A DNA stretch of 64,000 nt from Acidobacteriota bacterium (GTDB lineage Bacteria; Acidobacteriota; Blastocatellia; Pyrinomonadales; Pyrinomonadaceae). This document shows positions 49,917 to 57,314 of the stretch, one piece after another (positions within the stretch are counted from its first letter, which is position 1; the number at the start of each line of letters is the position of its first letter). Location of the stretch: NCBI GenBank assembly GCA_023436495.1, contig JAEZIT010000086.1, positions 1-64,000 on the forward strand. The letters run 5' to 3'. Position numbers and translations under genes: made by a program. The notes below the pieces were generated by a model. That model did not search any database. It was not told the DNA's origin and saw only the letters and a program-made list of their open reading frames with translations.

Positions 49917-50336
49917 ATGACCAAGATCGAAGAATTCTTTCGACGTTATGAGGAAGGGGCGAATACGTTCGACCCCGACCTCATGAAGTCTCTCTATACT
50001 GAGACCTTCATGGGCGCCGACCCGAATGGCGCCGCGTGCATCCAAAACGACGAGAAATTTCGCGAGGCGATCCCGCAGCGAAAGGAATTTTTTCGGCAGA
50101 TCGGCTTTCGTTCGGCGAAGGTGCTGAACATTGCTGAAACACCCCTCGACGATCATTACACGATGGCAAAGGTCCATTGGCAAATGATCTTCGAAAAGGA
50201 CGCGGGCAAACCTCAGGAATTCAAATTCTATATCACGTATTTCCTCTTTGACCCGGGCGAGGGACCGCAGGTGGCCTTTTACATCTCGCACGACGACGAG
50301 CAAAAAATAATGCGCGACGCCGGCCTTATCGAATAA
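49917..50336 (+). CDS. SnoaL/NTF2-like protein
   Basis: A 139-residue protein with an NTF2-fold pattern: an N-terminal helix IEEFFRRYEEGANTFDPDLMKSLYTETFMGADPNG, then strands DHYTMAKVHWQMIFEK and EFKFYITYFLFD. Such folds include small hydrolases, isomerases and stress-linked domains. No catalytic residues stand out. It begins 23 bp after the hpd stop and may be co-transcribed. Confidence 0.65.
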   Translation: MTKIEEFFRRYEEGANTFDPDLMKSLYTETFMGADPNGAACIQNDEKFREAIPQRKEFFRQIGFRSAKVLNIAETPLDDHYTMAKVHWQMIFEKDAGKPQEFKFYITYFLFDPGEGPQVAFYISHDDEQKIMRDAGLIE

Positions 50337-50353
50337 GATCTTTAGTTCGACCC

Positions 50354-50482
50354 ATGTCTTCCACGGAATACCCAACCGAAAAGGCGGAACTCGGTGCCGA
50401 AGATAAGAGCGATGATGATGAAGGCGAACCTCCCGTAGTTCAACAGAAGAATTCCGAAACAGAATCTTTAAGGAACGAGTAA
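50354..50482 (+). CDS. Possible small acidic protein (42 residues)
   Basis: An ATG at 50354 opens 42 codons ending in TAA at 50480-50482. The peptide is rich in Glu and Asp (AELGAEDKSDDDEGEPP) and lacks hydrophobic segments. It begins 17 bp after the preceding gene and ends 16 bp before the next, so it fits the operon spacing, but there is no clear ribosome site and no family is known. Support is weak. Confidence 0.3.
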   Translation: MSSTEYPTEKAELGAEDKSDDDEGEPPVVQQKNSETESLRNE

Positions 50483-50498
50483 AGAAATATAACTGTAG

Positions 50499-51386
50499 AT
50501 GATGAAACACATACTTTTTCGACCGATCATTTTGGCAGCGGTTTTCGCGATAGTTGCGACCGGGGCGTTTGCGCAGGAACCATTCACCGGCGGCCAGACC
50601 TTTAAGGTGGGCGACAAGGTCGAGGCCACATACCTCGGCGAATGGAAGAACGCGGTCGTCGTTGGCCCGCTGCAAACAAATGAATTCGGCAGCACGTATG
50701 AAATAAAATTCGAGGGCGCGGCGTACTCAGCCGGCAGGATCAATTCGCAGTGGGTAAGGCCGCGGCCGAGCGCCGCTCCGGCAAATCCCGGACAGCAGAG
50801 GCAGGAGGCCGCAACGCGGCCGGGACCGAAGCCCGCATCCGGCGAGGTGTTGTATCGCAACGGCACGTATATTTGGAATACGGGGGCGAAGATCGAGTCG
50901 TACGATGAACGAACGCGACAGTACCGGCTGCGGCTCAAGAGCGGTTCGGGCGATATGGTCCCGTGTCATTCTGTGGCGAAGCCCCGGCAGATCGATAACA
51001 GCTTTTACGTGGGCAATTGGGCGGTATTCGTGAGCGGTGCGACGTCGACATTCGTCAGGGGCGGCGACCTTTACCGGCGCTACAGCAGCGGCACGGCACT
51101 CCCGCCGCTTCAGATCAAAGCCGACGGGACATATAGCTGGCGTGCCGATAACGGCCGGACCGTTCGCGGCCGCTGGAGCCCGCGCGAGGGCGTTCCGGGT
51201 ATAACTATCCACAACGGCATTGATGGAAAGGACTGGACCGTTTACGAAAGCACCGAAGGTTATGCACCGACCGCGAAGACGATGGACGAGATCCGGTTTC
51301 ATCACATCCCGACAAGCACCGGCTATTACATGGCATATAGGATAGGCGCGAATCAAAGCTGTGTCTTGAAAGGCCGGACATTTTAG
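50499..51386 (+). CDS. Exported protein of unknown function with an N-terminal Tudor/SH3-like segment
   Basis: A 295-residue protein with a signal peptide (ILFRPIILAAVFAIVATGAFA). The start of the mature part, FKVGDKVEATYLGEWKNAVVVG, resembles an SH3/Tudor-like barrel, and a second similar unit lies at GEVLYRNGTYIWNTGAKIESYD. A Pro/Gln-rich linker separates it from a C-terminal beta-rich region (IKADGTYSWRADNGRTVRGRWS). Two Cys are present (CHSV, QSCVLK). No enzymatic motif. Likely periplasmic or surface. Confidence 0.65.
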   Translation: MMKHILFRPIILAAVFAIVATGAFAQEPFTGGQTFKVGDKVEATYLGEWKNAVVVGPLQTNEFGSTYEIKFEGAAYSAGRINSQWVRPRPSAAPANPGQQRQEAATRPGPKPASGEVLYRNGTYIWNTGAKIESYDERTRQYRLRLKSGSGDMVPCHSVAKPRQIDNSFYVGNWAVFVSGATSTFVRGGDLYRRYSSGTALPPLQIKADGTYSWRADNGRTVRGRWSPREGVPGITIHNGIDGKDWTVYESTEGYAPTAKTMDEIRFHHIPTSTGYYMAYRIGANQSCVLKGRTF

Positions 51387-51409
51387 CCGGCGACGGGTAC
51401 ACGGACAAG

Positions 51410-51856
51410 ATGGAAAACGATATTTCGTACAAACGCGCCGGCCTGCAGGAGCTGAAAAGTTTGCTTGCCGTATTCGCCGAGGCGTTTGACGAACCGGAAA
51501 CATACCAGGGCGCCGTTCCGCGGGATGAATATCTGAATTCCCTGCTGGCGGACGCCACGTTCGTGCCGGTCGTCGCGGTCGCGGACGGCAGGGTGGTCGG
51601 CGGGCTCGCCGCGTACGTGCTGAGGAAATTTGAGCAGGAGCGGAGCGAGGTCTATATCTACGATCTGGCTGTATTGGAAGAATACCGCCGCCGGGGCATT
51701 GCGACCGGGCTTATAGATCATTTACGCGGAATCGCCCGCGATATCGGTGCATGGGTAATTTATGTCCAGGCGGACCCGCCGGACGAACCGGCGGTCAAGC
51801 TTTATGAATCGCTGGGAATTCGTGAGGACGTTCTGCATTTCGATATAATGCCCTGA
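51410..51856 (+). CDS. AAC(3)-I-like GNAT acetyltransferase
   Basis: A 148-residue GNAT closely patterned on aminoglycoside 3-N-acetyltransferase type I: FVPVVAVADGRVVGGLAAYVLRKFEQERSEVYIYDLAVLEEYRRRGIATGLIDHLRGIARDIGAWVIYVQADPPDEPAVKLYESLG. The acetyl-CoA motif is RRRGIATGLI. Proteins of this group in environmental bacteria are annotated as AAC(3)-I family, but many have not been tested on drugs. No mobile element is next to it, so it looks like a native gene. Confidence 0.8.
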   Translation: MENDISYKRAGLQELKSLLAVFAEAFDEPETYQGAVPRDEYLNSLLADATFVPVVAVADGRVVGGLAAYVLRKFEQERSEVYIYDLAVLEEYRRRGIATGLIDHLRGIARDIGAWVIYVQADPPDEPAVKLYESLGIREDVLHFDIMP

Positions 51857-51879
51857 ACCGCAGCGGCCATAATATACGT

Positions 51880-52296
51880 ATGAAAATTGGTGCCCATATT
51901 GACAACAGCGCTGCCGGCCATTTCGTTACGGTCGAGACCAACGGAGCGGAGAGATCCATTACGATTCCGTCGAAAGACGGGGGTTTCGGTTCCGGCATCA
52001 ACGGCGGCGAGGTCCTGCTTATGGCGGTGGCGACATGTTATTGCAACGACGTGTACCGCGAGGCGGCTAGACGCAATATCACGATCCATCGGGTAAAAGT
52101 GGATGTCAGCGCCGAGTTCGGCGCCGAGGGCGAGCCGGCGCGATCGATAACCTATTCGGCCGAGATCGAAGGTGACGCGAGCGATGACGAGATCCGCGAA
52201 CTTGCCCGTCATACGGACACCGTGGCCGAGATACAAAACACATTGCGAACCGGAGTTAATGTAATATTTAATGGGTCTAAAGATCAGAACGTATGA
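51880..52296 (+). CDS. OsmC-family protein
   Basis: A 138-residue OsmC/Ohr-fold protein: IPSKDGGFGSGINGGEVLLMAVATCYCNDVYREAARRNI contains the family's helix with a CYC motif in place of the usual C..C peroxidatic segment, and the rest is VKVDVSAEFGAEGEPARSITYSAEIEG. Classical OsmC proteins reduce organic peroxides with paired cysteines. The second canonical Cys is not obvious here, so activity is uncertain. The gene overlaps the next by 26 bp. Confidence 0.82.
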   Translation: MKIGAHIDNSAAGHFVTVETNGAERSITIPSKDGGFGSGINGGEVLLMAVATCYCNDVYREAARRNITIHRVKVDVSAEFGAEGEPARSITYSAEIEGDASDDEIRELARHTDTVAEIQNTLRTGVNVIFNGSKDQNV

Positions 52297-52744
52297 ACCG
52301 GACGACCTGGATAACGTCGTAAAGATTTTTCGCTCGAACATTCCGAAATACTTCACGCCGGAAGAGGAGCCGGGGCTGCGTGATTTCATTAGCGGATATG
52401 CCGAGGATTATTACGTCATTGAGGCCGCGGGCGAAGTGGTCGGAGCGGGCGAAGTGGTCGGAGCGGGCGGGATCGCTCTGAACGAGGACATCGACCCGCC
52501 AACCGTTTCGCTGTGCTGGGGAATGGTCCGCGAAGATCATATCGGGACCGGGCTCGGGAAAAAGCTTACCGAATTTCGCATCGCGCTCGCACACGAGAAA
52601 TATCCCGGCCTGCCGCTGACGATCGGCACATCACAGCACACGCAGGGGTTTTACGAGAAATTCGGGTTCCGGCTGGTGGAGCATACTCCCGACGGGTTCG
52701 GGCCGGGGATCGATAATTGCAGGATGAGATTGGAATACCAGTAG
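52271..52744 (+). CDS. GNAT-family N-acetyltransferase with internal 18-bp duplication
   Basis: A 157-residue GNAT: LKIRTYEPDDLDNVVKIFRSN, then LCWGMVREDHIGTGLGKKLTEFRI as acetyl-CoA motif A and IGTSQHTQGFYEKFGFRLVEH as motif B. An 18-bp tandem duplication (52430-52465) doubles GEVVGA in the central strand (AAGEVVGAGEVVGAGGI). The copy is in frame and lies before motif A. The gene starts inside the OsmC gene, so translation is coupled. Confidence 0.85.
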   Translation: MGLKIRTYEPDDLDNVVKIFRSNIPKYFTPEEEPGLRDFISGYAEDYYVIEAAGEVVGAGEVVGAGGIALNEDIDPPTVSLCWGMVREDHIGTGLGKKLTEFRIALAHEKYPGLPLTIGTSQHTQGFYEKFGFRLVEHTPDGFGPGIDNCRMRLEYQ

Positions 52745-52821
52745 CCCGACCGTAAGGAAGGGCATTGGAAAGCAGCGTACAATTTGGAACGATAACGGAA
52801 GTTTCCGCTTGATATATTCAT

Positions 52822-53052
52822 ATGGTCAATATTGAATTTCAGGAACGGTCCCCACAGCTTGCCGATTTGAAAACGATCCGGACCTATGGAGCCTGGCTTC
52901 ACGGTGATTCGCGTGGATCCGTAGACAGGCGGGAGTATAATCGTTACGGCGATCCAAAGATCGCTGCCAGAGAGTTGTACGAATCACGCGACAGAGAGGG
53001 GATGAAATTCACGGCGTTCAAGCTGAACGCCGAATCCCGGTCGGGCTGCTGA
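52822..53052 (+). pseudogene. N-terminal fragment of a transposase-like (RAYT-type) gene
   Basis: A 76-residue frame contains DLKTIRTYGAWLHGDSRGSVDRREYNRYGDP, a run that resembles the start of REP-associated tyrosine transposase-type proteins (TYGTWLHGD.RGSVDR.HN.YGTP). Those proteins are about 170-200 residues and hold their HUH-like catalytic part later; here the frame ends after KLNAESRSGC. It is therefore probably a decayed fragment. It lies 9 bp before hmgA. Confidence 0.5.
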
Positions 53053-53061
53053 CACCTGATT

Positions 53062-54351
53062 ATGCACCAATATCAAACAGGCTTTGGAAACGAATTTGCG
53101 ACGGAAGCGGTTGATGGGGCACTGCCCGTAGGGCGTAACTCGCCGCAGAAGGCGCCGTTGGGGCTTTATGCTGAGCAGTTTTCGGGCACGGCGTTTACGG
53201 TGCCGCGTGTTCATAACAAGCGGACATGGACCTACCGAATTCGCCCGAGCGTGCTGCACAGGCCATTCAGGCAAATAGACAACCGGCTGTTCAGATCGAC
53301 GCCGTTCGACAAGGTCGTGACAACGCCGAACCAACTCCGCTGGGACCCGCTGCCCTTACCTGCCGAACCGACGGACCTTATTGAAGGCATTAGCACCATC
53401 GCGGGCAACGGCGATCTGTTCGCGCAAGCAGGGATCGCCATCCACATCTATGCCTGTAATAAGGACATGAACGGGCGGTATTTTTACAATGCCGACGGTG
53501 AGATGCTGATCGTGCCCGAAATGGGCGGCCTTAGGATCTTTACGGAACTCGGGGTTATCGATGTGATCCCCGGCGAGGTGTGTTGCCTGCCGCGAGGGCT
53601 GAAATTCCGCACCGAACTGCCCGATGGCGATGCTCGCGGCTACATTTGCGAGAATTACGGCGTTCAATTTCGCCTGCCTGACCTCGGGCCGATCGGGGCC
53701 AACGGGCTTGCGAATCCGCGCGATTTTGAGACGCCTGTCGCCTGGTACGAAGTCCTCGACGGCGATTTTGAACAGGTCGCAAAATTTGGCGGGAATCTTT
53801 GGTCGTGCGAGATCGGCCATTCACCGCTGGACGTCGTCGCGTGGCACGGCAACTACGCTCCGTACAAATACGACCTGCGGCGATTCAACACGATCGGTTC
53901 GATATCGTTCGATCACCCGGACCCGTCGATCTTTACGGTGCTGACTTCCCCGTCGGGCGAACCGGGCGTAGCGAACTGTGATTTCGTCATCTTTCCCGAC
54001 CGCTGGCTGGTCGCCGAAAATACGTTCCGCCCGCCGTGGTACCACCGCAACGTAATGAGCGAATACATGGGCTTGGTCTACGGCCAGTATGACGCCAAGG
54101 AAGAAGGCTTCGTAGCCGGCGGCGGATCGCTGCATAACCAGATGTCCGCCCACGGGCCGGACCTCGATGCCTTCGAGAAAGCTTCGAATGCCGCCTTAGA
54201 ACCACAGAAACTGTCTGGCACAATGGCTTTCATGTTCGAATCCAGATACATTATCCGGCCAACAAAATTCGCGATGGAAACCGCACAGCTACAGCACGAA
54301 TATTCCGAGGTCTGGCAGGGATTGAAGAAGAATTTCGAGAGCGGCAGTTAA
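53062..54351 (+). CDS. hmgA: Homogentisate 1,2-dioxygenase
   Basis: This non-haem iron enzyme opens homogentisate to 4-maleylacetoacetate in tyrosine breakdown. The 429-residue protein opens with [26 protein letters not shown], the family start, and contains [16 protein letters not shown]. The iron-binding region is [27 protein letters not shown] followed by [15 protein letters not shown]. Length is typical (about 430-440). Neither maiA nor fahA is adjacent, so the final steps must be encoded elsewhere. Confidence 0.96.
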   Translation: MHQYQTGFGNEFATEAVDGALPVGRNSPQKAPLGLYAEQFSGTAFTVPRVHNKRTWTYRIRPSVLHRPFRQIDNRLFRSTPFDKVVTTPNQLRWDPLPLPAEPTDLIEGISTIAGNGDLFAQAGIAIHIYACNKDMNGRYFYNADGEMLIVPEMGGLRIFTELGVIDVIPGEVCCLPRGLKFRTELPDGDARGYICENYGVQFRLPDLGPIGANGLANPRDFETPVAWYEVLDGDFEQVAKFGGNLWSCEIGHSPLDVVAWHGNYAPYKYDLRRFNTIGSISFDHPDPSIFTVLTSPSGEPGVANCDFVIFPDRWLVAENTFRPPWYHRNVMSEYMGLVYGQYDAKEEGFVAGGGSLHNQMSAHGPDLDAFEKASNAALEPQKLSGTMAFMFESRYIIRPTKFAMETAQLQHEYSEVWQGLKKNFESGS

Positions 54352-54419
54352 TATCCTAGTTCATGTGCGAAGGCGATCAAGCATGAAACAAAACGGGTAT
54401 TTTGTTGTATGATTAAGCG

Positions 54420-54647
54420 ATGAAGGCATTGACACGAATCACTTTCGATCCAAATATTATGGGTGGAAAACCCTGTATTCGCGGAATGCGTGTGACGGTG
54501 GGAACGATCGTCGGCCTTGTCGCATCGGGACACTCTTTCGAAGATATTCTAAAGGCATATCCTTACCTCGAAGAAGCTGATATTTCTGAAGCCCTTTCGT
54601 ACGCAGCCTGGCGAGTCGAAGAAACCGAAGCACCGCTTGCTGCATGA
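54420..54647 (+). CDS. DUF433 antitoxin-like protein, pair 2
   Basis: A 75-residue DUF433 protein (ITFDPNIMGGKPCIRGMRVTVGTIVGLVASGHSFEDILKAYPYLEEADISEALSYAAWRVEE). It is well diverged from pair 1 at 47147 (shared core GGKP.I.G.R.TV), so it is not a recent copy. It overlaps the toxin gene by 4 bp. A TATGAT at 54408-54413 ends 6 bp before the ATG, so a near-leaderless message is possible. Confidence 0.88.
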   Translation: MKALTRITFDPNIMGGKPCIRGMRVTVGTIVGLVASGHSFEDILKAYPYLEEADISEALSYAAWRVEETEAPLAA

Positions 54648-55009
54648 GAATTCTCATCGATATGAACTTGTCCCCTGACTGGGTGACGCGGTTCGCCTCA
54701 CACCAGATCGAATCGGTTCACTGGTCGGCCATTGGCAGGCCGAACGCAACGGACACTGAAATAATGGGGTTCGCCCGGGACAATGATTATGTCGTGTTCA
54801 CGCATGACCTCGATTTCGGAGCGATACTCTCGGCGACACAGGCACGGGGGCCCAGCGTAATACAGATTCGCACGCAGGACGTATTGAGCATAAAGCTAAC
54901 TGCGATCGTCTTTTCAGTTCTTACGGATCATAAAGCTTCGATAAGTTCCGGCGCTCTGGTTACTATAGACGAAACAAGGGCTCGAGTAAGAATACTGCCG
55001 CTCAAATGA
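54644..55009 (+). CDS. DUF5615 PIN-like toxin, pair 2
   Basis: A 121-residue PIN-like protein: MRILIDMNLSPDWVTRFASHQIESVHWSAIGRPNATDTEIMGFARDNDYVVFTHDLDFGAIL, with the acidic residues of the family (Asp in LIDMN, Asp in THDLDFG). It pairs with DUF433 and overlaps the DoxX gene by 4 bp (ATGA). That coupling to a metabolic-type operon is unusual for a toxin. Confidence 0.86.
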   Translation: MRILIDMNLSPDWVTRFASHQIESVHWSAIGRPNATDTEIMGFARDNDYVVFTHDLDFGAILSATQARGPSVIQIRTQDVLSIKLTAIVFSVLTDHKASISSGALVTIDETRARVRILPLK

Positions 55010-55374
55010 CCCGAAATTTATTGATCTATTTTACGGCCGCCGTATGGTTGGTCAACGGGCTAGTCTTTAAAGTCTTGAACTTCGTACCCCGGCACGAAGA
55101 GATCGTGTCGCGGATCCTCAGTCCAACATATGCTCGAGAATTCACATTTAGTATCGGAATTCTGGAAGTTTTAATGGCTGCGTGGATTTTGAGTAGAGTG
55201 GGCGCGCGAATATGCGCTGTTGTACAGATCTTTACCGTGGTACTAATGAACGTTATCGAGATCGTCCTCGTACCGGATCTGCTCCTGTTCGGCAGAATGA
55301 ATGCACTTATTGCTTTGGGATTTGTTTTCATTGTTTATATCGTCGAATTTCCCCTGCGACGTGATCTCGATTAA
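55006..55374 (+). CDS. DoxX-like membrane protein
   Basis: A 122-residue protein with four hydrophobic helices and the DoxX-like pattern (LLIYFTAAVWLVNGLVFKVLNFVPRHEEIVSRIL ... FTFSIGILEVLMAAWILSRVG). It starts in the stop of the DUF5615 gene. DoxX-like proteins are frequent in operons with DUF2071 genes, as here; the next gene starts 9 bp later. Function is unknown. Confidence 0.85.
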   Translation: MTRNLLIYFTAAVWLVNGLVFKVLNFVPRHEEIVSRILSPTYAREFTFSIGILEVLMAAWILSRVGARICAVVQIFTVVLMNVIEIVLVPDLLLFGRMNALIALGFVFIVYIVEFPLRRDLD

Positions 55375-55382
55375 TTCGCGGA

Positions 55383-56123
55383 ATGTTCTCATTTCTTAAA
55401 AGCCATCCCTTCGCCATCGAAGCCTATTTTGATAGATCCGCGGTCTTGACCTTCACCATCGCCAAAAAGGAACTTCGTTCATTGATCCCCGAGTGTCTGG
55501 AACTCGACGTGTTCGACGATAAATGGGCATTTATCGCAGTCGCAATGGTCCAAACTAAAGGGCTGCGACCAAAGGGATTTCCGAAACTATTCGGCAGTGA
55601 TTTTATTCTTATCGGCTATCGTGTCTTTGTTGTTTACCGGAACAGCTCCGGCAGGAACATGCGAGGCCTTTATATACTTCGGTCAGAGACGGACGGTAAG
55701 CGGATGAAATTCTTCGGCAACGTATTTACCCACTATAATTACGATGTCGTCGACATTTCACGGTCGGTCGATGGAAACAAAGAGACTATAAAATCCGCCG
55801 CAACGGGTTTTGAAGTCTCCACCGAAAGCGCAGGAGATAAAGTCAGCCTGCCGCCACTTTCTCCGTTTGCGGATTGGAAGCGAGCACGCCGCTACTCTGG
55901 CCCACTGCCATTCACATTTACATTTGATCGAAAGCATAAAAGGGTTTTGATCATTGAAGGCGTAAGGCAAAACTGGCATCCGCGGCCTTTGACGGTGACC
56001 TCTTACAAGATCCCGTATCTTGAAGAAATTGGGCTGGCCGACGCAAAGCTTGCAGCAGCGTTTGAGGTCCGTGACATTCCGTATTGGTGGAAGAAAGGAC
56101 GGTTCGACCCATGGACAACCTAA
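55383..56123 (+). CDS. DUF2071 family protein, copy 2
   Basis: A 246-residue protein with SVLTF-type opening, LRSLIPECLELDVFDDKWAFIAVAMVQTKGLRPKGFPKLFGSDFILIGYRVFVVYRN and MRGLYILRSETDGKRM, typical of DUF2071. It is longer-diverged from copy 1 (2900-3640). It overlaps the downstream methyltransferase by 13 bp. The conserved arrangement with DoxX and a methyltransferase suggests a shared but unknown pathway, possibly lipid or quinone related. Confidence 0.82.
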   Translation: MFSFLKSHPFAIEAYFDRSAVLTFTIAKKELRSLIPECLELDVFDDKWAFIAVAMVQTKGLRPKGFPKLFGSDFILIGYRVFVVYRNSSGRNMRGLYILRSETDGKRMKFFGNVFTHYNYDVVDISRSVDGNKETIKSAATGFEVSTESAGDKVSLPPLSPFADWKRARRYSGPLPFTFTFDRKHKRVLIIEGVRQNWHPRPLTVTSYKIPYLEEIGLADAKLAAAFEVRDIPYWWKKGRFDPWTT

Positions 56124-56872
56124 GAACTCCCTTCCAGGGCCTCGTAAATGTGATCAGCTTTAATCGTTATACTTACATCCTGGCGATTATCCTGGCGGCG
56201 ATCGGATTTGCCGTCGGCTGTTATTCCGACGAATGGCAAATATATGGCTACATCATGGGAATCGCCGCAATAGTACCGGTCATTGCTTCCGTTGTCGTGT
56301 CACATTATGTGTATGACCGCTCTGACCTATACACACTTAACTGGCTCGAAGGAGTGGAAATAGCCAGTACCGGACTGATCTTGAATTTCCATTCCGGTTT
56401 CGATGAAACAAGCGGTCTTCTTCGAGACCGGTTCCCTAATGCGGACCTGAAAACGTTCGACTTCTTCGACGATAAGAAAGCGACTGAAGCCTCGATCCGC
56501 CGTGCTCGAAAGGCACGAAATAGGGACAGTGCAGTTCAGAGGGTATGCCCCTCGGATCTCCCATTAGATAATTCTTGCGCAGATAGTATTTTCCTAATTT
56601 TCGCAGCCCACGAAATTCGCGAACATTCCGACCGGGTTCAATTCTTTCAAGAGATAAGCCGCGTGGCCAAGGATTCCGCCCGAATAGTTGTCACGGAACA
56701 CATCCGCGATCTGCCGAATACCTTGGCATACAGCGTCGGGGTTTTTCATTTGTTTTCACGTTCAGCTTGGCAACGAACTTTTCACGAGGCTGGGTTGAAG
56801 CTGATCCGCGAGATCAAGATAACACCTTTCGTTACGGGATTCGTACTCGCAAAATATGGAACTCCAGCTTAA
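56111..56872 (+). CDS. Membrane-associated class I SAM methyltransferase-like protein
   Basis: A 253-residue protein with two hydrophobic helices at residues about 20-38 and 45-67, followed by a Rossmann-like methyltransferase core. The core is recognisable by LNFHSGFDETSGLL at motif I position (a weak glycine loop), ADLKTFDFFDD, then LPLDNSCADSIFLIFAAHEIREHSDRVQFFQEISRVAK, as in Ubi/methylase families. Motif I is less glycine-rich than usual, so AdoMet binding should be viewed with care. I used the ATG at 56111. The stop overlaps the next gene by 17 bp. Confidence 0.75.
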   Translation: MDNLRTPFQGLVNVISFNRYTYILAIILAAIGFAVGCYSDEWQIYGYIMGIAAIVPVIASVVVSHYVYDRSDLYTLNWLEGVEIASTGLILNFHSGFDETSGLLRDRFPNADLKTFDFFDDKKATEASIRRARKARNRDSAVQRVCPSDLPLDNSCADSIFLIFAAHEIREHSDRVQFFQEISRVAKDSARIVVTEHIRDLPNTLAYSVGVFHLFSRSAWQRTFHEAGLKLIREIKITPFVTGFVLAKYGTPA

Positions 56873-57251
56873 AGTTGTCGGGGTCATTTTAGTAATCCTT
56901 GCACTGATCCACATAATATTTCCGCGGTATTTCAATTGGCGGAACGAATTCAAGACCGTAAGCCGCATCAACCGGGAAATGATGTACGTGCATACATTTT
57001 TCATTGCGTTGATCCTGCTGCTGATGGGTTTAATGTGCCTATTATCATCGCGAGAGATCATTGAATCGGATCTCGGCCGAAAATTCGCTCTTGGGCTGGC
57101 AGTTTTCTGGGCATTTCGACTGGTTATACAGTTTTTCGGCTACTCATCCGAACTCTGGCGAGGGAAATTTTTCGAAACAACGGTACACGTTGTGTTCTCG
57201 ATATTGTGGATGTATTTGACCACTGTGTTTTTCCTGATCTATCGGTCGTGA
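56856..57251 (+). CDS. Four-helix membrane protein of unknown function
   Basis: A 131-residue protein with four hydrophobic segments (about 5-25, 44-64, 78-97, 107-128) and charged loops (FNWRNEFKTVSRINREMMYVHTFF). The Asn-Arg-Glu and His residues in the first loop might be functional. No named family is recognised. It is the last gene of the overlapping DoxX/DUF2071/methyltransferase operon. Confidence 0.7.
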   Translation: MELQLKVVGVILVILALIHIIFPRYFNWRNEFKTVSRINREMMYVHTFFIALILLLMGLMCLLSSREIIESDLGRKFALGLAVFWAFRLVIQFFGYSSELWRGKFFETTVHVVFSILWMYLTTVFFLIYRS

Positions 57252-57314
57252 TCCGATTGTTTCCGTTCTAATATTCTCTTTGTACAAATCCACCGATTTT
57301 GAGATTATATCGGC

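Noticed and set aside
48805..49917. Minus-strand frame of 370 codons opposite hpd
   Set aside because: It mirrors the hpd gene; codon bias of the plus-strand gene leaves the opposite frame open. The plus-strand protein is a clear dioxygenase.
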